Shown here: piece by piece, positions 13,123-22,160 of the stretch | Position numbering within the stretch: the stretch's first letter is position 1 | Layout of the letters: each line of letters starts with the position of its first letter | Source of the DNA: Clostridia bacterium | GTDB taxonomy: Bacteria; Bacillota_A; Clostridia; Oscillospirales; CAG-272 | NCBI GenBank assembly: GCA_017445115.1 | Contig: JAFSUU010000138.1 | Coordinates: forward strand, 1-64,000 | Direction of reading: 5' to 3' | Length of the DNA stretch: 64,000 bases | Made by a program: the position numbers and the translations under genes | Notes under the pieces: model-generated | What the model saw: only the letters and a program-made list of their open reading frames with translations | Database searches by the model: none | Told to the model about the DNA's origin: nothing

Positions 13123-13908
13123 ATGTCGGAGATCGCGATGAGAAACGGGAAAAACGGAAGAAGAGTGTTCGTATTCATGCTGGGACTCTTTCTTTTTGCG
13201 TTTCTTTTCGCCGCCGCGGCGTATTTCATTTCCGTGGTGATGACCAACTGGTCGGCAAAGCTCCAGGGTGAAGAGCCCCCGATCCCCGTGTCGTCGGACG
13301 GAATGCTCCCGGTGCTGATAGTCGACCCGGGGCACGGCGGGGAAGACGGCGGTTCGTCGTCCGGTGAGACGCTTGAAAAGGACCTCAACCTTGAGCTTGC
13401 GCTCGCGCTCCGCGATATTTGCGATCTGACAGGTCTTCCGGTGAAACTGACGAGGGAGAGCGATACCGCGCTGTACGATCTTTACGGCGATCTTGATGAC
13501 TACTCCGGCAAAAAGAAGATTTACGACCTCAAGAACAGAGTGCGCTTTGCGACGGAGGAGGGCGGAGTATATCTCGGCATCCACATGAACAAATTTCCGG
13601 ACGCAAAGTACAGGGGGCTCCAGGTGTACTATTCGCCGAACGATCCGGGGAGCGTCGCGCTCGCGGACGCGGTCGCGGACGAGGTGAACGGAAAGATCTC
13701 TCCGTGGAACGGCAGAAAGAGCAAAAAGGCGACCTCGGCGATATTCGTCCTCGACAGACTGAAAATTCCCGCCGTACTCGTCGAGTGCGGATTTCTCTCG
13801 AATCCGGAGGATCTTGAGGCGCTTTGCGATCCGTCTTACAGGGCGTCTCTTGCCTCGGCGATTTTTTCCGGCGCCGCAAAGTACGAAACGGGTGCCTCGG
13901 GATATTGA
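13123..13908 (+). CDS. cwlD: N-acetylmuramoyl-L-alanine amidase (CwlD-like)
   Basis: Zinc amidase of the Amidase_3 family, cutting the lactyl-amide bond in peptidoglycan outside the membrane. The 261-residue protein has a membrane anchor (about 14-40), then VDPGHGGEDGG (first zinc His), a glutamate in the ETLEKDLN stretch, GIHMNKFPD (second His) and the catalytic glutamate in LVECGFLSNPED. Size and single-anchor layout match CwlD, which helps make spore-cortex muramic lactam in endospore formers; a general wall role is equally possible. The ATG at 13123 has GGGAG 8 nt upstream; a TTG two codons earlier is less likely. The gene ends inside the radA promoter. Confidence 0.85.
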   Translation: MSEIAMRNGKNGRRVFVFMLGLFLFAFLFAAAAYFISVVMTNWSAKLQGEEPPIPVSSDGMLPVLIVDPGHGGEDGGSSSGETLEKDLNLELALALRDICDLTGLPVKLTRESDTALYDLYGDLDDYSGKKKIYDLKNRVRFATEEGGVYLGIHMNKFPDAKYRGLQVYYSPNDPGSVALADAVADEVNGKISPWNGRKSKKATSAIFVLDRLKIPAVLVECGFLSNPEDLEALCDPSYRASLASAIFSGAAKYETGASGY

Positions 13909-13933
13909 TTTTTCCGTCGGCGCGTGGTATAAT
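13905..13933 (+). promoter_or_regulatory. Promoter of radA, overlapping the cwlD stop
   Basis: TTGATT (13905-13910), 17-nt spacer, TATAAT (13928-13933). The -35 box includes the cwlD stop codon. The leader to radA is about 25 nt. Confidence 0.72.
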
Positions 13934-13964
13934 CTCGGTAGATCATGACTTTGCCGGAGGAAGT

Positions 13965-15323
13965 ATGAAAGCGCCGAAAAAAGTATACGTTTGCTCCGAG
14001 TGCGACTACCAGTCGCCGAAATGGCTCGGAAGATGTCCGGAATGCGGAAACTGGAACACTTTTACCGAGGAGACGTTTGCGCCGTCCTCGCCCGCGTCGC
14101 CGTCCGGCGCGACAGCGGCAAGGGAGAGCGCCGTCAGATTCAGCGAGATGAAAAAAACGGAGAACGAAAGACTCTCTACAAATATCGGAGAGCTTGACCG
14201 CGTGCTCGGCGGAGGACTTGTGAAGGGCTCCGTGGTTCTTCTCGCGGGTGAACCCGGCATCGGCAAATCTACGCTTCTTATGCAGCTCTGCGGAAAGATG
14301 GCAGACTCGAAAATAATGTACGTCTCCGGTGAGGAATCGAAGAGCCAGCTGAAGATAAGAGCGGACAGGCTCGGCGTCGCTCCGGAGGACACGTTCGTGA
14401 TGACCGAGACGTCGGTCGGGGGCGTGATCGCGGAGTACGAAAAAGTCCTGCCGGACGTTCTTATAATCGATTCGATACAGACTATGACGACGGACATGTC
14501 TCCCTCCGCGGCGGGAAGCATCGCGCAGGTCAGGGAGTGCGCGTCGGAGATAATGGCGAAGGCGAAGACCGCGGGCGTTTCGGTTATCCTCGTCGGTCAC
14601 GTCAACAAAGAGGGCGGCATCGCCGGCCCGAAGGTGCTCGAGCACATGGTCGACGCCGTGCTGTACTTCGAAGGTGTCCGCACCCAGAGCCACAGAATTA
14701 TAAGAGCGGTCAAGAACAGATACGGTTCGACGAACGAGATCGGCGTGTTCGAGATGACGGACGGCGGCCTTGTCGAGATCGCGAATCCTTCCGAAATGCT
14801 CCTCGCCGGAAGACCGGACGGAGTCTCCGGGAGCTGTGCGGTCTGCGTTCTTGAGGGAACGCGCCCGATCGTCGCCGAGATACAGGCGCTCGTCGTGCCG
14901 ACGTCATATCCGTCCCCGAGAAGGACCGCCGACGGGCTCGACTACAACCGTATGTGCCTGCTCCTCGCGGTGCTTGAAAAGCGCCTCGGGATGAAACTCT
15001 CGACCTGCGACGTGTATCTGAACGTCGTCGGAGGGCTTCGAATCGACGAGCCGGCGGTCGACGCCGCGGTCGCGATGGCGATAATGTCGAGCATGAAGGA
15101 CGTCGCCGTTCCGAAGGACCTCATCGTCATGGGCGAGATCGGACTTTCCGGCGAATTCCGCGCCGTGAGCTACGCCGCGGAGCGCGCGAGAGAGGCGTAC
15201 CGTCTCGGCTTCACGAAGATCGCGCTTCCGAAGCGCGGCTTCAATTCAAAGCTTGTTCCTTCCGGCGCCGAGATAATACCGATGAGCAGTATATACAACG
15301 AACTCTTGCTCCTTACGAAATGA
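13965..15323 (+). CDS. radA: DNA repair protein RadA
   Basis: Branch-migration ATPase that extends RecA-made joint molecules. The 452-residue protein has the N-terminal C4 zinc finger (CSECDY...CPECGNW), the Walker A motif GEPGIGKST (about 95-103), Walker B LIIDSIQT, and a C-terminal Lon-like fold (VVGGLRIDEPAVDAAVA). The RadA signature usually written KNRFG is KNRYG here (250-254), a conservative change. Start chosen at 13965 with GGAGG 4 nt upstream; a longer frame begins inside cwlD. It has its own promoter and a strong terminator. Identification is firm. Confidence 0.96.
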   Translation: MKAPKKVYVCSECDYQSPKWLGRCPECGNWNTFTEETFAPSSPASPSGATAARESAVRFSEMKKTENERLSTNIGELDRVLGGGLVKGSVVLLAGEPGIGKSTLLMQLCGKMADSKIMYVSGEESKSQLKIRADRLGVAPEDTFVMTETSVGGVIAEYEKVLPDVLIIDSIQTMTTDMSPSAAGSIAQVRECASEIMAKAKTAGVSVILVGHVNKEGGIAGPKVLEHMVDAVLYFEGVRTQSHRIIRAVKNRYGSTNEIGVFEMTDGGLVEIANPSEMLLAGRPDGVSGSCAVCVLEGTRPIVAEIQALVVPTSYPSPRRTADGLDYNRMCLLLAVLEKRLGMKLSTCDVYLNVVGGLRIDEPAVDAAVAMAIMSSMKDVAVPKDLIVMGEIGLSGEFRAVSYAAERAREAYRLGFTKIALPKRGFNSKLVPSGAEIIPMSSIYNELLLLTK

Positions 15324-15335
15324 TACGGCAGAATA

Positions 15336-15366
15336 CCGCCGCGTTAAAACTGACGCGGCGGATTTT
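15336..15366 (+). terminator. Rho-independent terminator of radA
   Basis: Arms CCGCCGCGT / ACGCGGCGG (15336-15361), 8-nt loop, then ATTTTTGTTTTT. Confidence 0.9.
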
Positions 15367-15398
15367 TGTTTTTGAAACAACAAATTGTGTAAAAGCTA

Positions 15399-15427
15399 TT
15401 GTTTTTTATCGCAATATATTGTATAAT
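15399..15427 (+). promoter_or_regulatory. Promoter of the rnf operon
   Basis: TTGTTT (15399-15404), 17-nt AT-rich spacer, TATAAT (15422-15427). It lies between the radA terminator and rnfC, about 45 bases before the rnfC start. Confidence 0.72.
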
Positions 15428-15472
15428 AATTATAATTATTTAAGCTTATAAAATCTATGGAGAGGTCAGTCA

Positions 15473-16792
15473 ATGAAATACACGTTCAAGGGCGGTATAC
15501 ATCCCGGCGGACATAAGAATACGGCAAAGTGTAATATCAAACTCTTCGCCGATCCGGAAAAGGTGTCGATCCCGCTCTCTCAGCATATAGGCGCGCCGTG
15601 TGAGTGCCTCGTCAAAAAGGGCGACCGCGTTCTCGTCGGTCAGAAGATCGGCGCGGTTCCCGAAGGCGCGCTCGGCGCTCCGGTGCACAGCTCCGTTTCC
15701 GGGACCGTCGAGAAGATCGAGGTCATCGCCGACCTCCGCGGCAACAACGTCAAGCACGTCGTGATAGCGAACGATCATCTGAACGAACAGTCGCCGGACG
15801 TCGTTCCTTTCCCGAAGAAGCTCTCCGAAGCGACGACGGAAGAGATCGTCGCCGCGGTAAAGGAGGCGGGCATCGTCGGTATGGGCGGCGCGGGCTTCCC
15901 GGCTCACGCTAAAATTTCCTCCGCGATAGGGAAGGCGACCACGCTGATCGTCAACTGCGTGGAGTGCGAACCGTATCTGACCTGCAACTACAGACTTATG
16001 ATGGAGCGCCCCGAGGAGATAACGGGCGGCGCGAAGATCATTCTGAAGGCGCTCGGCACGGAGCGCGTATATATCGCGATAGAAGACAACAAACCGCTCG
16101 CGATAAAGAAGATGACCGAACTCGTCGAAAAGGACGCGAGGTTCAACGTCGTCTCCCTCAAGACGAAGTACCCGCAGGGCGACGAGAGAAGGCTCATTTA
16201 CGCGCTGACCGGAAAAGAGCTTCCGCGCGGAAAGCTGCCCGCCGATCTCGGCTGCGTGATCTTCAACGCTGAGACGCTCTCGGCGATCTACAACGCTATG
16301 GCGAAGGGCGCGCCGTCGGTGTACCGCACGGTAACGGTAGACGGAGACGCCGTCGCCGAGCCGTCGAACGTCCTCGTTCCGATCGGCACTTCCGTCCGCG
16401 ACGTCGTGGAGTTCTGCGGCGGACTTAAGGCGGAGCCGGACAAGATAATCAACGGCGGTCCCATGATGGGCAACGCGGTCTGGTCTCCCGACCTTCCGGT
16501 GACAAAGACGACGTCGGGACTTCTCCTCTTCAGCGCCGAAGCGTCGAAAGAGAGAGCGGAGACGAACTGCATCAGATGCGGAAGGTGCATAAAGGCGTGT
16601 CCGTCCGGGCTTGCTCCGTGCTTCATGGTGGCGAGCATCAAAGCGGGACTTTACGACGAGGCGGAGCGCTTCAACGTGATGAACTGCGTGGAGTGCGGCT
16701 CCTGCTCGTTCGGGTGTCCCGCGGGGATCCCGCTCGTGCAGTATTTCAAGCTCGCGAAGAGCGAGATCAACAAGAAGAAAAAGAAAAAGTGA
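15473..16792 (+). CDS. rnfC: Rnf complex subunit C (NADH-interacting)
   Basis: Peripheral subunit of the ion-translocating ferredoxin:NAD+ oxidoreductase; it carries the NAD(H)-side flavin and two [4Fe-4S] clusters. The 439-residue protein starts KYTFKGGIHPGGHK, has the glycine-rich GMGGAGFPAHAK (about 137-148, nucleotide/FMN fold) and two ferredoxin motifs CIRCGRCIKACP (~366) and CVECGSCSFGCP (~405). It ends in a run of lysines. GGAGAGG ribosome site upstream. First gene of rnfCDGEAB; rnfD begins 34 bases later. Confidence 0.96.
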   Translation: MKYTFKGGIHPGGHKNTAKCNIKLFADPEKVSIPLSQHIGAPCECLVKKGDRVLVGQKIGAVPEGALGAPVHSSVSGTVEKIEVIADLRGNNVKHVVIANDHLNEQSPDVVPFPKKLSEATTEEIVAAVKEAGIVGMGGAGFPAHAKISSAIGKATTLIVNCVECEPYLTCNYRLMMERPEEITGGAKIILKALGTERVYIAIEDNKPLAIKKMTELVEKDARFNVVSLKTKYPQGDERRLIYALTGKELPRGKLPADLGCVIFNAETLSAIYNAMAKGAPSVYRTVTVDGDAVAEPSNVLVPIGTSVRDVVEFCGGLKAEPDKIINGGPMMGNAVWSPDLPVTKTTSGLLLFSAEASKERAETNCIRCGRCIKACPSGLAPCFMVASIKAGLYDEAERFNVMNCVECGSCSFGCPAGIPLVQYFKLAKSEINKKKKKK

Positions 16793-16826
16793 CGATAGAT
16801 GAATTATCCGAAAGGAGACGGACAGA

Positions 16827-17879
16827 TTGAACAACACGGTCGATATCAATAAAGACGGCGAGTCCCCCGCGGCAGCTGAAAAGAAGTTCGCTTTTCCGAA
16901 GCTATTGCGTGTCACGGCGGGTCCGCATATAAGGTCCGGCATAAGCACGACGTCAGTCATGCTCGACGTTGTGATAGCGCTTTGCCCCGCGTTCATCTGG
17001 GGCATTGTCGTGTTCGGATCGAGAGCAGCGCTGCTCGGATGTATTTCCGTTGCGTCGTGCGTGCTCTTTGAATTCCTCTTCCAGAAAATAATGAAGCGGC
17101 CGAATACGGTCGGCGATCTCTCGGCGGTAGTCACCGGTATGATACTGGCGATGAACCTCACCGTCGGCACGCCGTACTGGATACCCGTCGTCGGCGCGTT
17201 CTTCGCGATCGTGGTCGTGAAGGGGCTCTTCGGCGGCATCGGCAAGAATATAGTCAATCCCGCGCTTGCGGCGAGAGTATTCCTGTTCCTCGCGTGGCCG
17301 AATGAAATGAAGATATTTACGCCTGCGGGAACGAGGATCGGCGCGTTCAGCGCGATCACGGACGCCGATATATCCGCGTCCGCAACTCCTCTCACTTCGC
17401 TTCACGCGGGCAAAACCCCCGCAAACAGCATTTTCGATCTGTTCGTCGGCAACGTCGACGGATGTATCGGCGAGGTGTCGGCGCTCTTCCTCATCATCGG
17501 CGGCATATATCTTCTCGCCCGCCGCGTGATCTCGTGGCAGACGCCGGTCGCGTACGTCGGCGTCGTGGCGCTGGCGGCGCTGATATTCCCGAGGATAGAC
17601 GGAGATCCGCTCCGTTCGGTCCTGACGGAAGTCCTCTCGGGCGGACTTATATTCTGCGCGCTCTTTATGGCAACCGACTATGCGACGACTCCCGTCGCGC
17701 CGTGGGGCAAAGTGATCTTCGGCGCGGGGTGCGGAGTCATCACGGTCCTGATAAGGTATTTCGGAGGGTACAGCGAGGGAGCTTCATTCTCGATACTGAT
17801 AATGAACCTTCTCGTATGGTACATCGACAAGCTGACTCTGCCGAAGCCTTTCGGAGGTAAGACAAATGCCAAAAAATGA
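16827..17879 (+). CDS. rnfD: Rnf complex subunit D (FMN-binding membrane protein)
   Basis: Integral membrane subunit with covalently bound FMN, part of the ion channel. The 350-residue protein has the RnfD/NqrB features SGISTTSVMLDVVIAL, GIGKNIVNPALAAR and SASATPLTSL; Thr187 in the ATPL motif is the expected flavin attachment site. About nine to ten hydrophobic helices. The start is TTG at 16827, supported by AAGGAGA about 10 nt upstream; no ATG sits closer to the ribosome site. The last 14 bases overlap rnfG, implying translational coupling. Confidence 0.95.
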   Translation: MNNTVDINKDGESPAAAEKKFAFPKLLRVTAGPHIRSGISTTSVMLDVVIALCPAFIWGIVVFGSRAALLGCISVASCVLFEFLFQKIMKRPNTVGDLSAVVTGMILAMNLTVGTPYWIPVVGAFFAIVVVKGLFGGIGKNIVNPALAARVFLFLAWPNEMKIFTPAGTRIGAFSAITDADISASATPLTSLHAGKTPANSIFDLFVGNVDGCIGEVSALFLIIGGIYLLARRVISWQTPVAYVGVVALAALIFPRIDGDPLRSVLTEVLSGGLIFCALFMATDYATTPVAPWGKVIFGAGCGVITVLIRYFGGYSEGASFSILIMNLLVWYIDKLTLPKPFGGKTNAKK

Positions 17880-18678
17880 CGAAGTGAAAAAGAACGGCGG
17901 CGCGGCGTATTTCATCCGTATCGCCGGAGTGCTGACGCTGATATGCTCGGTTATAGCGCTCCTGCTCGCGGTAGTAAATATGCTGACCAAGGACACGATA
18001 GCCGCCAACACCGAAAAAGAAAAGATAGAAGCCATAAGCCGTATTTTCGGCGACGTCGACGACGCGGAAGCGTTCACCGTCGAAGACCACGAGGTATATC
18101 TCGTGAAATACAGGGACGGAGTTCTCGGCTACACCGTCACCGTCAAGCCGCAGGGCTACGGCGGAGAGATAGAGATGCTCGTCGGCATCGAGCCGGGAGG
18201 ATCGGTCGTCGGTATCGAGATAATCTCGATGTCGGAGACGCCCGGCGTCGGAAGCAAAGTCAAGAGCGACCCGAACTTCTTGCCTCAGTTCAAAGGAATG
18301 ACGGGAACGCTGACTATAGGTGAAAACGTCGACGCAATATCCGGCGCGTCGATAAGCTCGAAGGCGGTGACCTCCGGCGTCAACGAGGCGCTTTCGGTCA
18401 AATTCAACGCGGCGGAGTACGCGAAGGACGTCAAGGATACCGAGCAGACAGAGACCGAGAGCGAGACGGAGACAGACACCGAAACGGAAACGGAAGCGGA
18501 GACGCAGAACGCCGTATATTCGGAGGACACTCATATCGCCGAGGCTCTTGTGGGCGCTTCGGATGCGGTCTACGAGTACCGCCCGAGCGACGAGAAAACG
18601 GTCGCCGACCGCGACGCTTCGTATTACGTAGAACACGAGACGACGGATACCGCCGATGCGTCCGCCGGCAACGTTTGA
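17866..18678 (+). CDS. rnfG: Rnf complex subunit G (FMN-binding), with acidic C-terminal extension
   Basis: Single-helix subunit whose outward domain binds FMN covalently. The helix is at about 16-42 and the FMN-binding domain spans ~75-185, with SGASISSKAVTSG; Ser162 takes the place of the more common flavin-bearing Thr (SGAT), which the S/T rule for this motif allows. After the normal end near residue 186 the 270-residue protein continues for ~85 residues, opening with a run of Thr-Glu/Ser-Glu pairs. That tail should face the outside of the cell and I know no function for it. Overlaps rnfD by 14 bases; rnfE starts 20 bases after the stop. Confidence 0.93.
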   Translation: MPKNDEVKKNGGAAYFIRIAGVLTLICSVIALLLAVVNMLTKDTIAANTEKEKIEAISRIFGDVDDAEAFTVEDHEVYLVKYRDGVLGYTVTVKPQGYGGEIEMLVGIEPGGSVVGIEIISMSETPGVGSKVKSDPNFLPQFKGMTGTLTIGENVDAISGASISSKAVTSGVNEALSVKFNAAEYAKDVKDTEQTETESETETDTETETEAETQNAVYSEDTHIAEALVGASDAVYEYRPSDEKTVADRDASYYVEHETTDTADASAGNV

Positions 18679-18698
18679 GAGAGGAGGACGGATGTTTT

Positions 18699-19457
18699 AT
18701 GAAAAAGATCTCGTATAAAAAGATCCTGAAAGACGGCCTTCTCGACAACAACCCGACGCTCGTTCAGCTTATCGGTATGTGCCCGACGCTTGCGGTCACG
18801 ACGTCGGTTGTGAACGCGCTCGGAATGGGCGTCGCCGTCATCGCCGTTCTCACGTTTTCAAATCTGTTTATATCTCTTCTGAGAAAGATAATTCCCCAGC
18901 AGGTAAGAATTGCCGCGTACATCGTCGTGATCTCGGGATTCGTTACCGCGGTCGACCTTCTTCTCAAAGCGTATTTCCCGGCGATCTCGTCGTCCCTCGG
19001 ACTTTTCATACCTCTGATCGTCGTCAACTGTATCATCCTCGCGCGCGCCGAGGCGTTCGCCTCTAAAAACCCGCCTCTCGCCTCCGTCGTCGACGGACTT
19101 GCGATGGGCGCCGGATTCACATGCGCGCTGACGGTGATCGGATTCGTCAGAGAGCTGATCGGCACGGGAAAGATATTTACGGCGTCCGACGGCACCGGAG
19201 GGATCTCGGTGTTCGGCTCAGGCTATTCGCCGGCGATCATCTTCATAGCTCCCGCAGGCGCGTTCTTAACGCTCGCGTTCATCGTCGCGGGATATAAGGC
19301 GATAAGAAATCGCCTCGAAGACAAGAAAGAGACGGCGAGAGTGGAGACCATCCACGCCGAGGCGGCAAAGGGCGAGAGCGTCCCCGAGGAATCGGTGCCT
19401 TACGTCGACGAGGATAAAGACGAATTCGAGGGTAAGGAGGAAGATAACAATGGCTAA
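18699..19457 (+). CDS. rnfE: Rnf complex subunit E
   Basis: Membrane subunit pairing with RnfA; together they hold a [2Fe-2S] cluster within the membrane. The 252-residue protein has NPTLVQLIGMCPTLAVTTS with the conserved cysteine, and six hydrophobic helices. I chose the ATG at 18699 (GAGGAGG 13 nt upstream) as it gives the family N-terminus; a TTG at 18675 would add eight residues. The last ~40 residues form an acidic cytosolic tail (ending EFEGKEEDNNG) beyond the usual end. The stop overlaps rnfA by 8 bases. Confidence 0.94.
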   Translation: MKKISYKKILKDGLLDNNPTLVQLIGMCPTLAVTTSVVNALGMGVAVIAVLTFSNLFISLLRKIIPQQVRIAAYIVVISGFVTAVDLLLKAYFPAISSSLGLFIPLIVVNCIILARAEAFASKNPPLASVVDGLAMGAGFTCALTVIGFVRELIGTGKIFTASDGTGGISVFGSGYSPAIIFIAPAGAFLTLAFIVAGYKAIRNRLEDKKETARVETIHAEAAKGESVPEESVPYVDEDKDEFEGKEEDNNG

Positions 19458-20028
19458 GATCCTTCTTATCATGTTCGCGGCGATCATCACCGAGAACTTC
19501 ATTTTCTCCCGCTTCTACGGCATCTGTCCGTTCCTCGGAGTTTCGGACAAACCGGCGACGGCGCTCGGAATGGGCATGTCCGTCACGTTCGTTATGACGC
19601 TTTCCTCAGCGGCGACGTATCTCGTATACTATTACGTCCTCGTTCCGCTGGAACTTGAATATCTGAAGACAGTCGCGTTCATACTCGTTATAGCGGCGCT
19701 CGTTCAGTTTATCGAGATGTTCCTTCGCAAGTTCGTTCCGTCGCTCTACTCGGCGCTCGGGATCTACCTGCCGCTGATCACCACGAACTGCGCGGTGCTC
19801 GGCGCGGCGCTGACTAACATCCAGAAGGAATACACATTCATCGAGAGCGTCACGTTCGGCTTTTCCGCCGCGATCGGTTTCACGATGGCAATACTGATCT
19901 TCGCCGGCGCAAGAGAAAAGATGAAATACGCAAATCCGCCGAGGGCGTTCAAGGGGATGCCGCTCGTGCTTGTAGCCGCGGGACTTCTCGCGATGGCTTT
20001 TTCCGGATTCTCCGGATTCAGCTTCTGA
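19450..20028 (+). CDS. rnfA: Rnf complex subunit A
   Basis: Membrane subunit homologous to RnfE in inverted topology. The 192-residue protein shows ENFIFSRFYGICPFLGVSDK with the cluster-ligand cysteine, the central PLITTNCAVLGAAL with a second conserved cysteine, and six helices; it ends in a short FSGFSGFSF tail. Start overlaps rnfE, with AAGGAGG upstream inside that gene. rnfB follows 17 bases later. Confidence 0.96.
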   Translation: MAKILLIMFAAIITENFIFSRFYGICPFLGVSDKPATALGMGMSVTFVMTLSSAATYLVYYYVLVPLELEYLKTVAFILVIAALVQFIEMFLRKFVPSLYSALGIYLPLITTNCAVLGAALTNIQKEYTFIESVTFGFSAAIGFTMAILIFAGAREKMKYANPPRAFKGMPLVLVAAGLLAMAFSGFSGFSF

Positions 20029-20045
20029 GGAGGTGAGCGTCAGAT

Positions 20046-20882
20046 ATGGGAATTTTAACAGCGTTTCTGGTGTTCCTCGCTCTCGGAGTAGCGATAGGCC
20101 TGCTGCTTGCACTCGCGTCAAAGGTGTTCCGCGTTGAGCGCGACGAGAGGATAGACAAGATATCGGAAGTGCTTCCGGGCGCTAACTGCGGAGGCTGCGG
20201 ATTCGCCGGCTGCACGGCTCTCGCCGAGGCGGTGGTAAAGGGCGAGGCAAAGTGCAACTCCTGCACCGTCGGAGGAAACGAGGTTGCCGTAAAAGTATCG
20301 GAGATCATGGGCGTTGCGGCTGAGTCCGCGGTGCGTATGAGGGCGCAGGTGATGTGCTCCGGCACGAGCGCCTGCTCTCACAAAAAAGTCAATTACGCCG
20401 GTGTTCAGGACTGCCGCGCCGCGGCGGCTCTCGGCGGCGGCGACAAGATGTGCCCGAACGGGTGCATAGGACTCGGCACCTGCGTTGCGGCGTGCCCGTT
20501 TGACGCGATCTCAGTCGTCGACGGCGTTGCAGTCGTTGACTACGCGAGATGCCGCGGGTGCGGCGTGTGCGCCGCGTCCTGCCCGAAGGGAATAATCGAG
20601 CTGATCCCGTTCGACAGCCGTCACTGGGTCGGCTGCAAGTCTGTCGCAGAAGGCGCTATGACGAGAAAGGTGTGCGACACGGGATGTATCGGATGCGGGA
20701 TCTGTGCGAAGAACTGTCCCGAGGGCGCGATCACGGTCGAAAACCACGTCGCGAAGATCGACTACTCGAAGTGTACGGCGTGCGACACGTGCGTATCGAA
20801 GTGCCCGAGAAAGATAATCTGGCAGGCGACGAAGGTCGGCGACGCTATCGTCATCACGAAGCCCGACGCATCGGGTAAATGA
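20046..20882 (+). CDS. rnfB: Rnf complex subunit B (ferredoxin-accepting)
   Basis: Peripheral subunit that takes electrons from reduced ferredoxin. After an N-terminal helix (3-25) the 278-residue protein has the motif ANCGGCGFAGC with a further Cys for the first [4Fe-4S] cluster (about 46-80), then four ferredoxin-type motifs: CPNGC...CVAACP, CRGCGVCAASCP, CIGCGICAKNCP and CTACDTCVSKCP. This is the larger clostridial form, not the short RsxB type of E. coli. GAGGAGGTG ribosome site upstream. Last rnf gene; a GC-rich CGCGCG...CGCGCG hairpin (about 20915-20931) separates it from the next gene. Confidence 0.96.
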   Translation: MGILTAFLVFLALGVAIGLLLALASKVFRVERDERIDKISEVLPGANCGGCGFAGCTALAEAVVKGEAKCNSCTVGGNEVAVKVSEIMGVAAESAVRMRAQVMCSGTSACSHKKVNYAGVQDCRAAAALGGGDKMCPNGCIGLGTCVAACPFDAISVVDGVAVVDYARCRGCGVCAASCPKGIIELIPFDSRHWVGCKSVAEGAMTRKVCDTGCIGCGICAKNCPEGAITVENHVAKIDYSKCTACDTCVSKCPRKIIWQATKVGDAIVITKPDASGK

Positions 20883-20944
20883 GCAAACGTATTGGTATTT
20901 GAATAAAGAAAGGACGCGCGGTCGACGCGCGGCAAGGTGAAAAT

Positions 20945-21571
20945 ATGTCTGAGAAACTGGTTATTACGATCGGAAGACAATACGGAAGCGGCGGCCGCGA
21001 CGTCGGTCATAAAGTCGCGGAAATGATCGGCTCTAAATGCTACGACCAGGACCTTATCGTCATGGCGGCAAAGAAGAGCGGGATCAGCGAGGAAGCGCTT
21101 GCGCGCGCCGACGAACAGGCATCGAGCAGTCTTCTTTACACGCTCGCGATGGGCGCTTCTATGATCTACACGAATACGACGCCGATGGCGGTGCCGATTA
21201 ACGACGCGCTCTTTATCGCGCAGAGCGAGATAATCCGCGAGCTCTCGGAGACCGAAAACTGCGTCATCGTCGGAAGATGCGCGGACTATATTCTGAAGGA
21301 TCACGAAAAGCTCGTAAAGGTATTCGTTCAGGGCGATATGCCCGAGCGCATCGCGAGGATAATGGAGCGCGCGGGGATCCCCGAGTCGGAGGCGAAGGAC
21401 CGCATCGCGAAGAAAGACAAAAAGCGCGCGAACTATTACAACTACTACACCGGCGGTAAATGGGGCAAGCCGGACAATTACAATCTTATCGTCTCGACGA
21501 GCAAGATCGGCGTTGACGGCGCCGCAAAGCTGATATACGAGTACGCGAAGGCGCTCGGATATCTTGATTGA
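20945..21571 (+). CDS. Cytidylate kinase-like family protein
   Basis: P-loop nucleotide-kinase fold of the Cytidylate_kin2 family. The 208-residue protein opens with ITIGRQYGSGGRDVG (P-loop, residues 8-22) and has the NMP-kinase features CVIVGRCADYIL and an arginine-rich lid (KDKKRANYYNYYTGGKWG). These proteins sit apart from canonical Cmk and their substrate is not settled; dCMP/CMP phosphorylation is inference. It follows rnfB by 62 bases with no clear terminator, so it may be the seventh gene of the rnf transcript. Confidence 0.82.
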   Translation: MSEKLVITIGRQYGSGGRDVGHKVAEMIGSKCYDQDLIVMAAKKSGISEEALARADEQASSSLLYTLAMGASMIYTNTTPMAVPINDALFIAQSEIIRELSETENCVIVGRCADYILKDHEKLVKVFVQGDMPERIARIMERAGIPESEAKDRIAKKDKKRANYYNYYTGGKWGKPDNYNLIVSTSKIGVDGAAKLIYEYAKALGYLD

Positions 21572-21593
21572 GAGAATAGGGTGAAAGGTTGAT

Positions 21594-21627
21594 GCGGGGA
21601 ATCTTTTTTTGAAAAAAGTTTCCCCGC
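21594..21627. repeat. GC-capped long palindrome, copy 1
   Basis: 34-base near-perfect inverted repeat with arms beginning GCGGGGAA and ending TTCCCCGC around a T7/A6 centre; one mismatch in the arms. Followed by a CCCTTTCAAAAAACACTTTGG segment like that beside other copies. It sits between the cytidylate-kinase-like gene and the acetyltransferase gene and may serve as a terminator, although no U-run follows the stem. Confidence 0.8.
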
Positions 21628-21661
21628 GCCCTTTCAAAAAACACTTTGGAGGATAATAATT

Positions 21662-22159
21662 ATGATACGACTCGAAAAGATCGACGCGAAAAACGTCTGG
21701 GACGTTCTCGATCTCAAAGTCAGACGCGATCAAAAGAGTTTCGTCGCGTCGAACGAATGCAGTATCATTCAGGCTTACGTTGCAGAGGGGACCGGCTGTA
21801 CCGCGTTCCCGTTCGCGATTTACGACGGCAAAAAGGCTGTCGGCTTTCTGATGATCGGCTACAACGAAGCGGTGCTATACGATTTTTACGACGAATGTGA
21901 TGCGCCGGAGGTGCTGAAAAACAATTACAGTATATGGCGCCTGATGATCGACAAGAGATACCAGAACAGAGGCTACGGCAGGGAAGCGATAAAGCTAGCG
22001 CTGGAGTTCATCAAGACATGGCCGTGCGGAAAAGCGGAGTACTGTTCTCTCTCATACGAGCCGGAAAACGAGGTAGCCGCAAAGCTGTACCACTCTCTCG
22101 GCTTTAGGGAAAACGGCGAGATGGACGGCGACGAGATAGTTGCTGTTCTGAAGCTGTAA
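21662..22159 (+). CDS. GNAT acetyltransferase, polyamine-type
   Basis: Acetyl-CoA-dependent N-acetyltransferase. The 165-residue protein has the acetyl-CoA pyrophosphate loop RYQNRGYGREA (about 99-109) and a C-terminal LSYEPENEVAAKLYHSLGF. The N-terminus (NVWDVLDLKVRRDQKSFVASN) resembles spermine/spermidine acetyltransferases of the BltD/PaiA group, so a polyamine substrate is a reasonable inference. GGAGG lies 9 nt before the ATG. Its stop is followed at once by hairpin array A, and it converges with the TagA-type gene through a shared bidirectional terminator. Confidence 0.82.
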   Translation: MIRLEKIDAKNVWDVLDLKVRRDQKSFVASNECSIIQAYVAEGTGCTAFPFAIYDGKKAVGFLMIGYNEAVLYDFYDECDAPEVLKNNYSIWRLMIDKRYQNRGYGREAIKLALEFIKTWPCGKAEYCSLSYEPENEVAAKLYHSLGFRENGEMDGDEIVAVLKL

Positions 22160-22160
22160 G

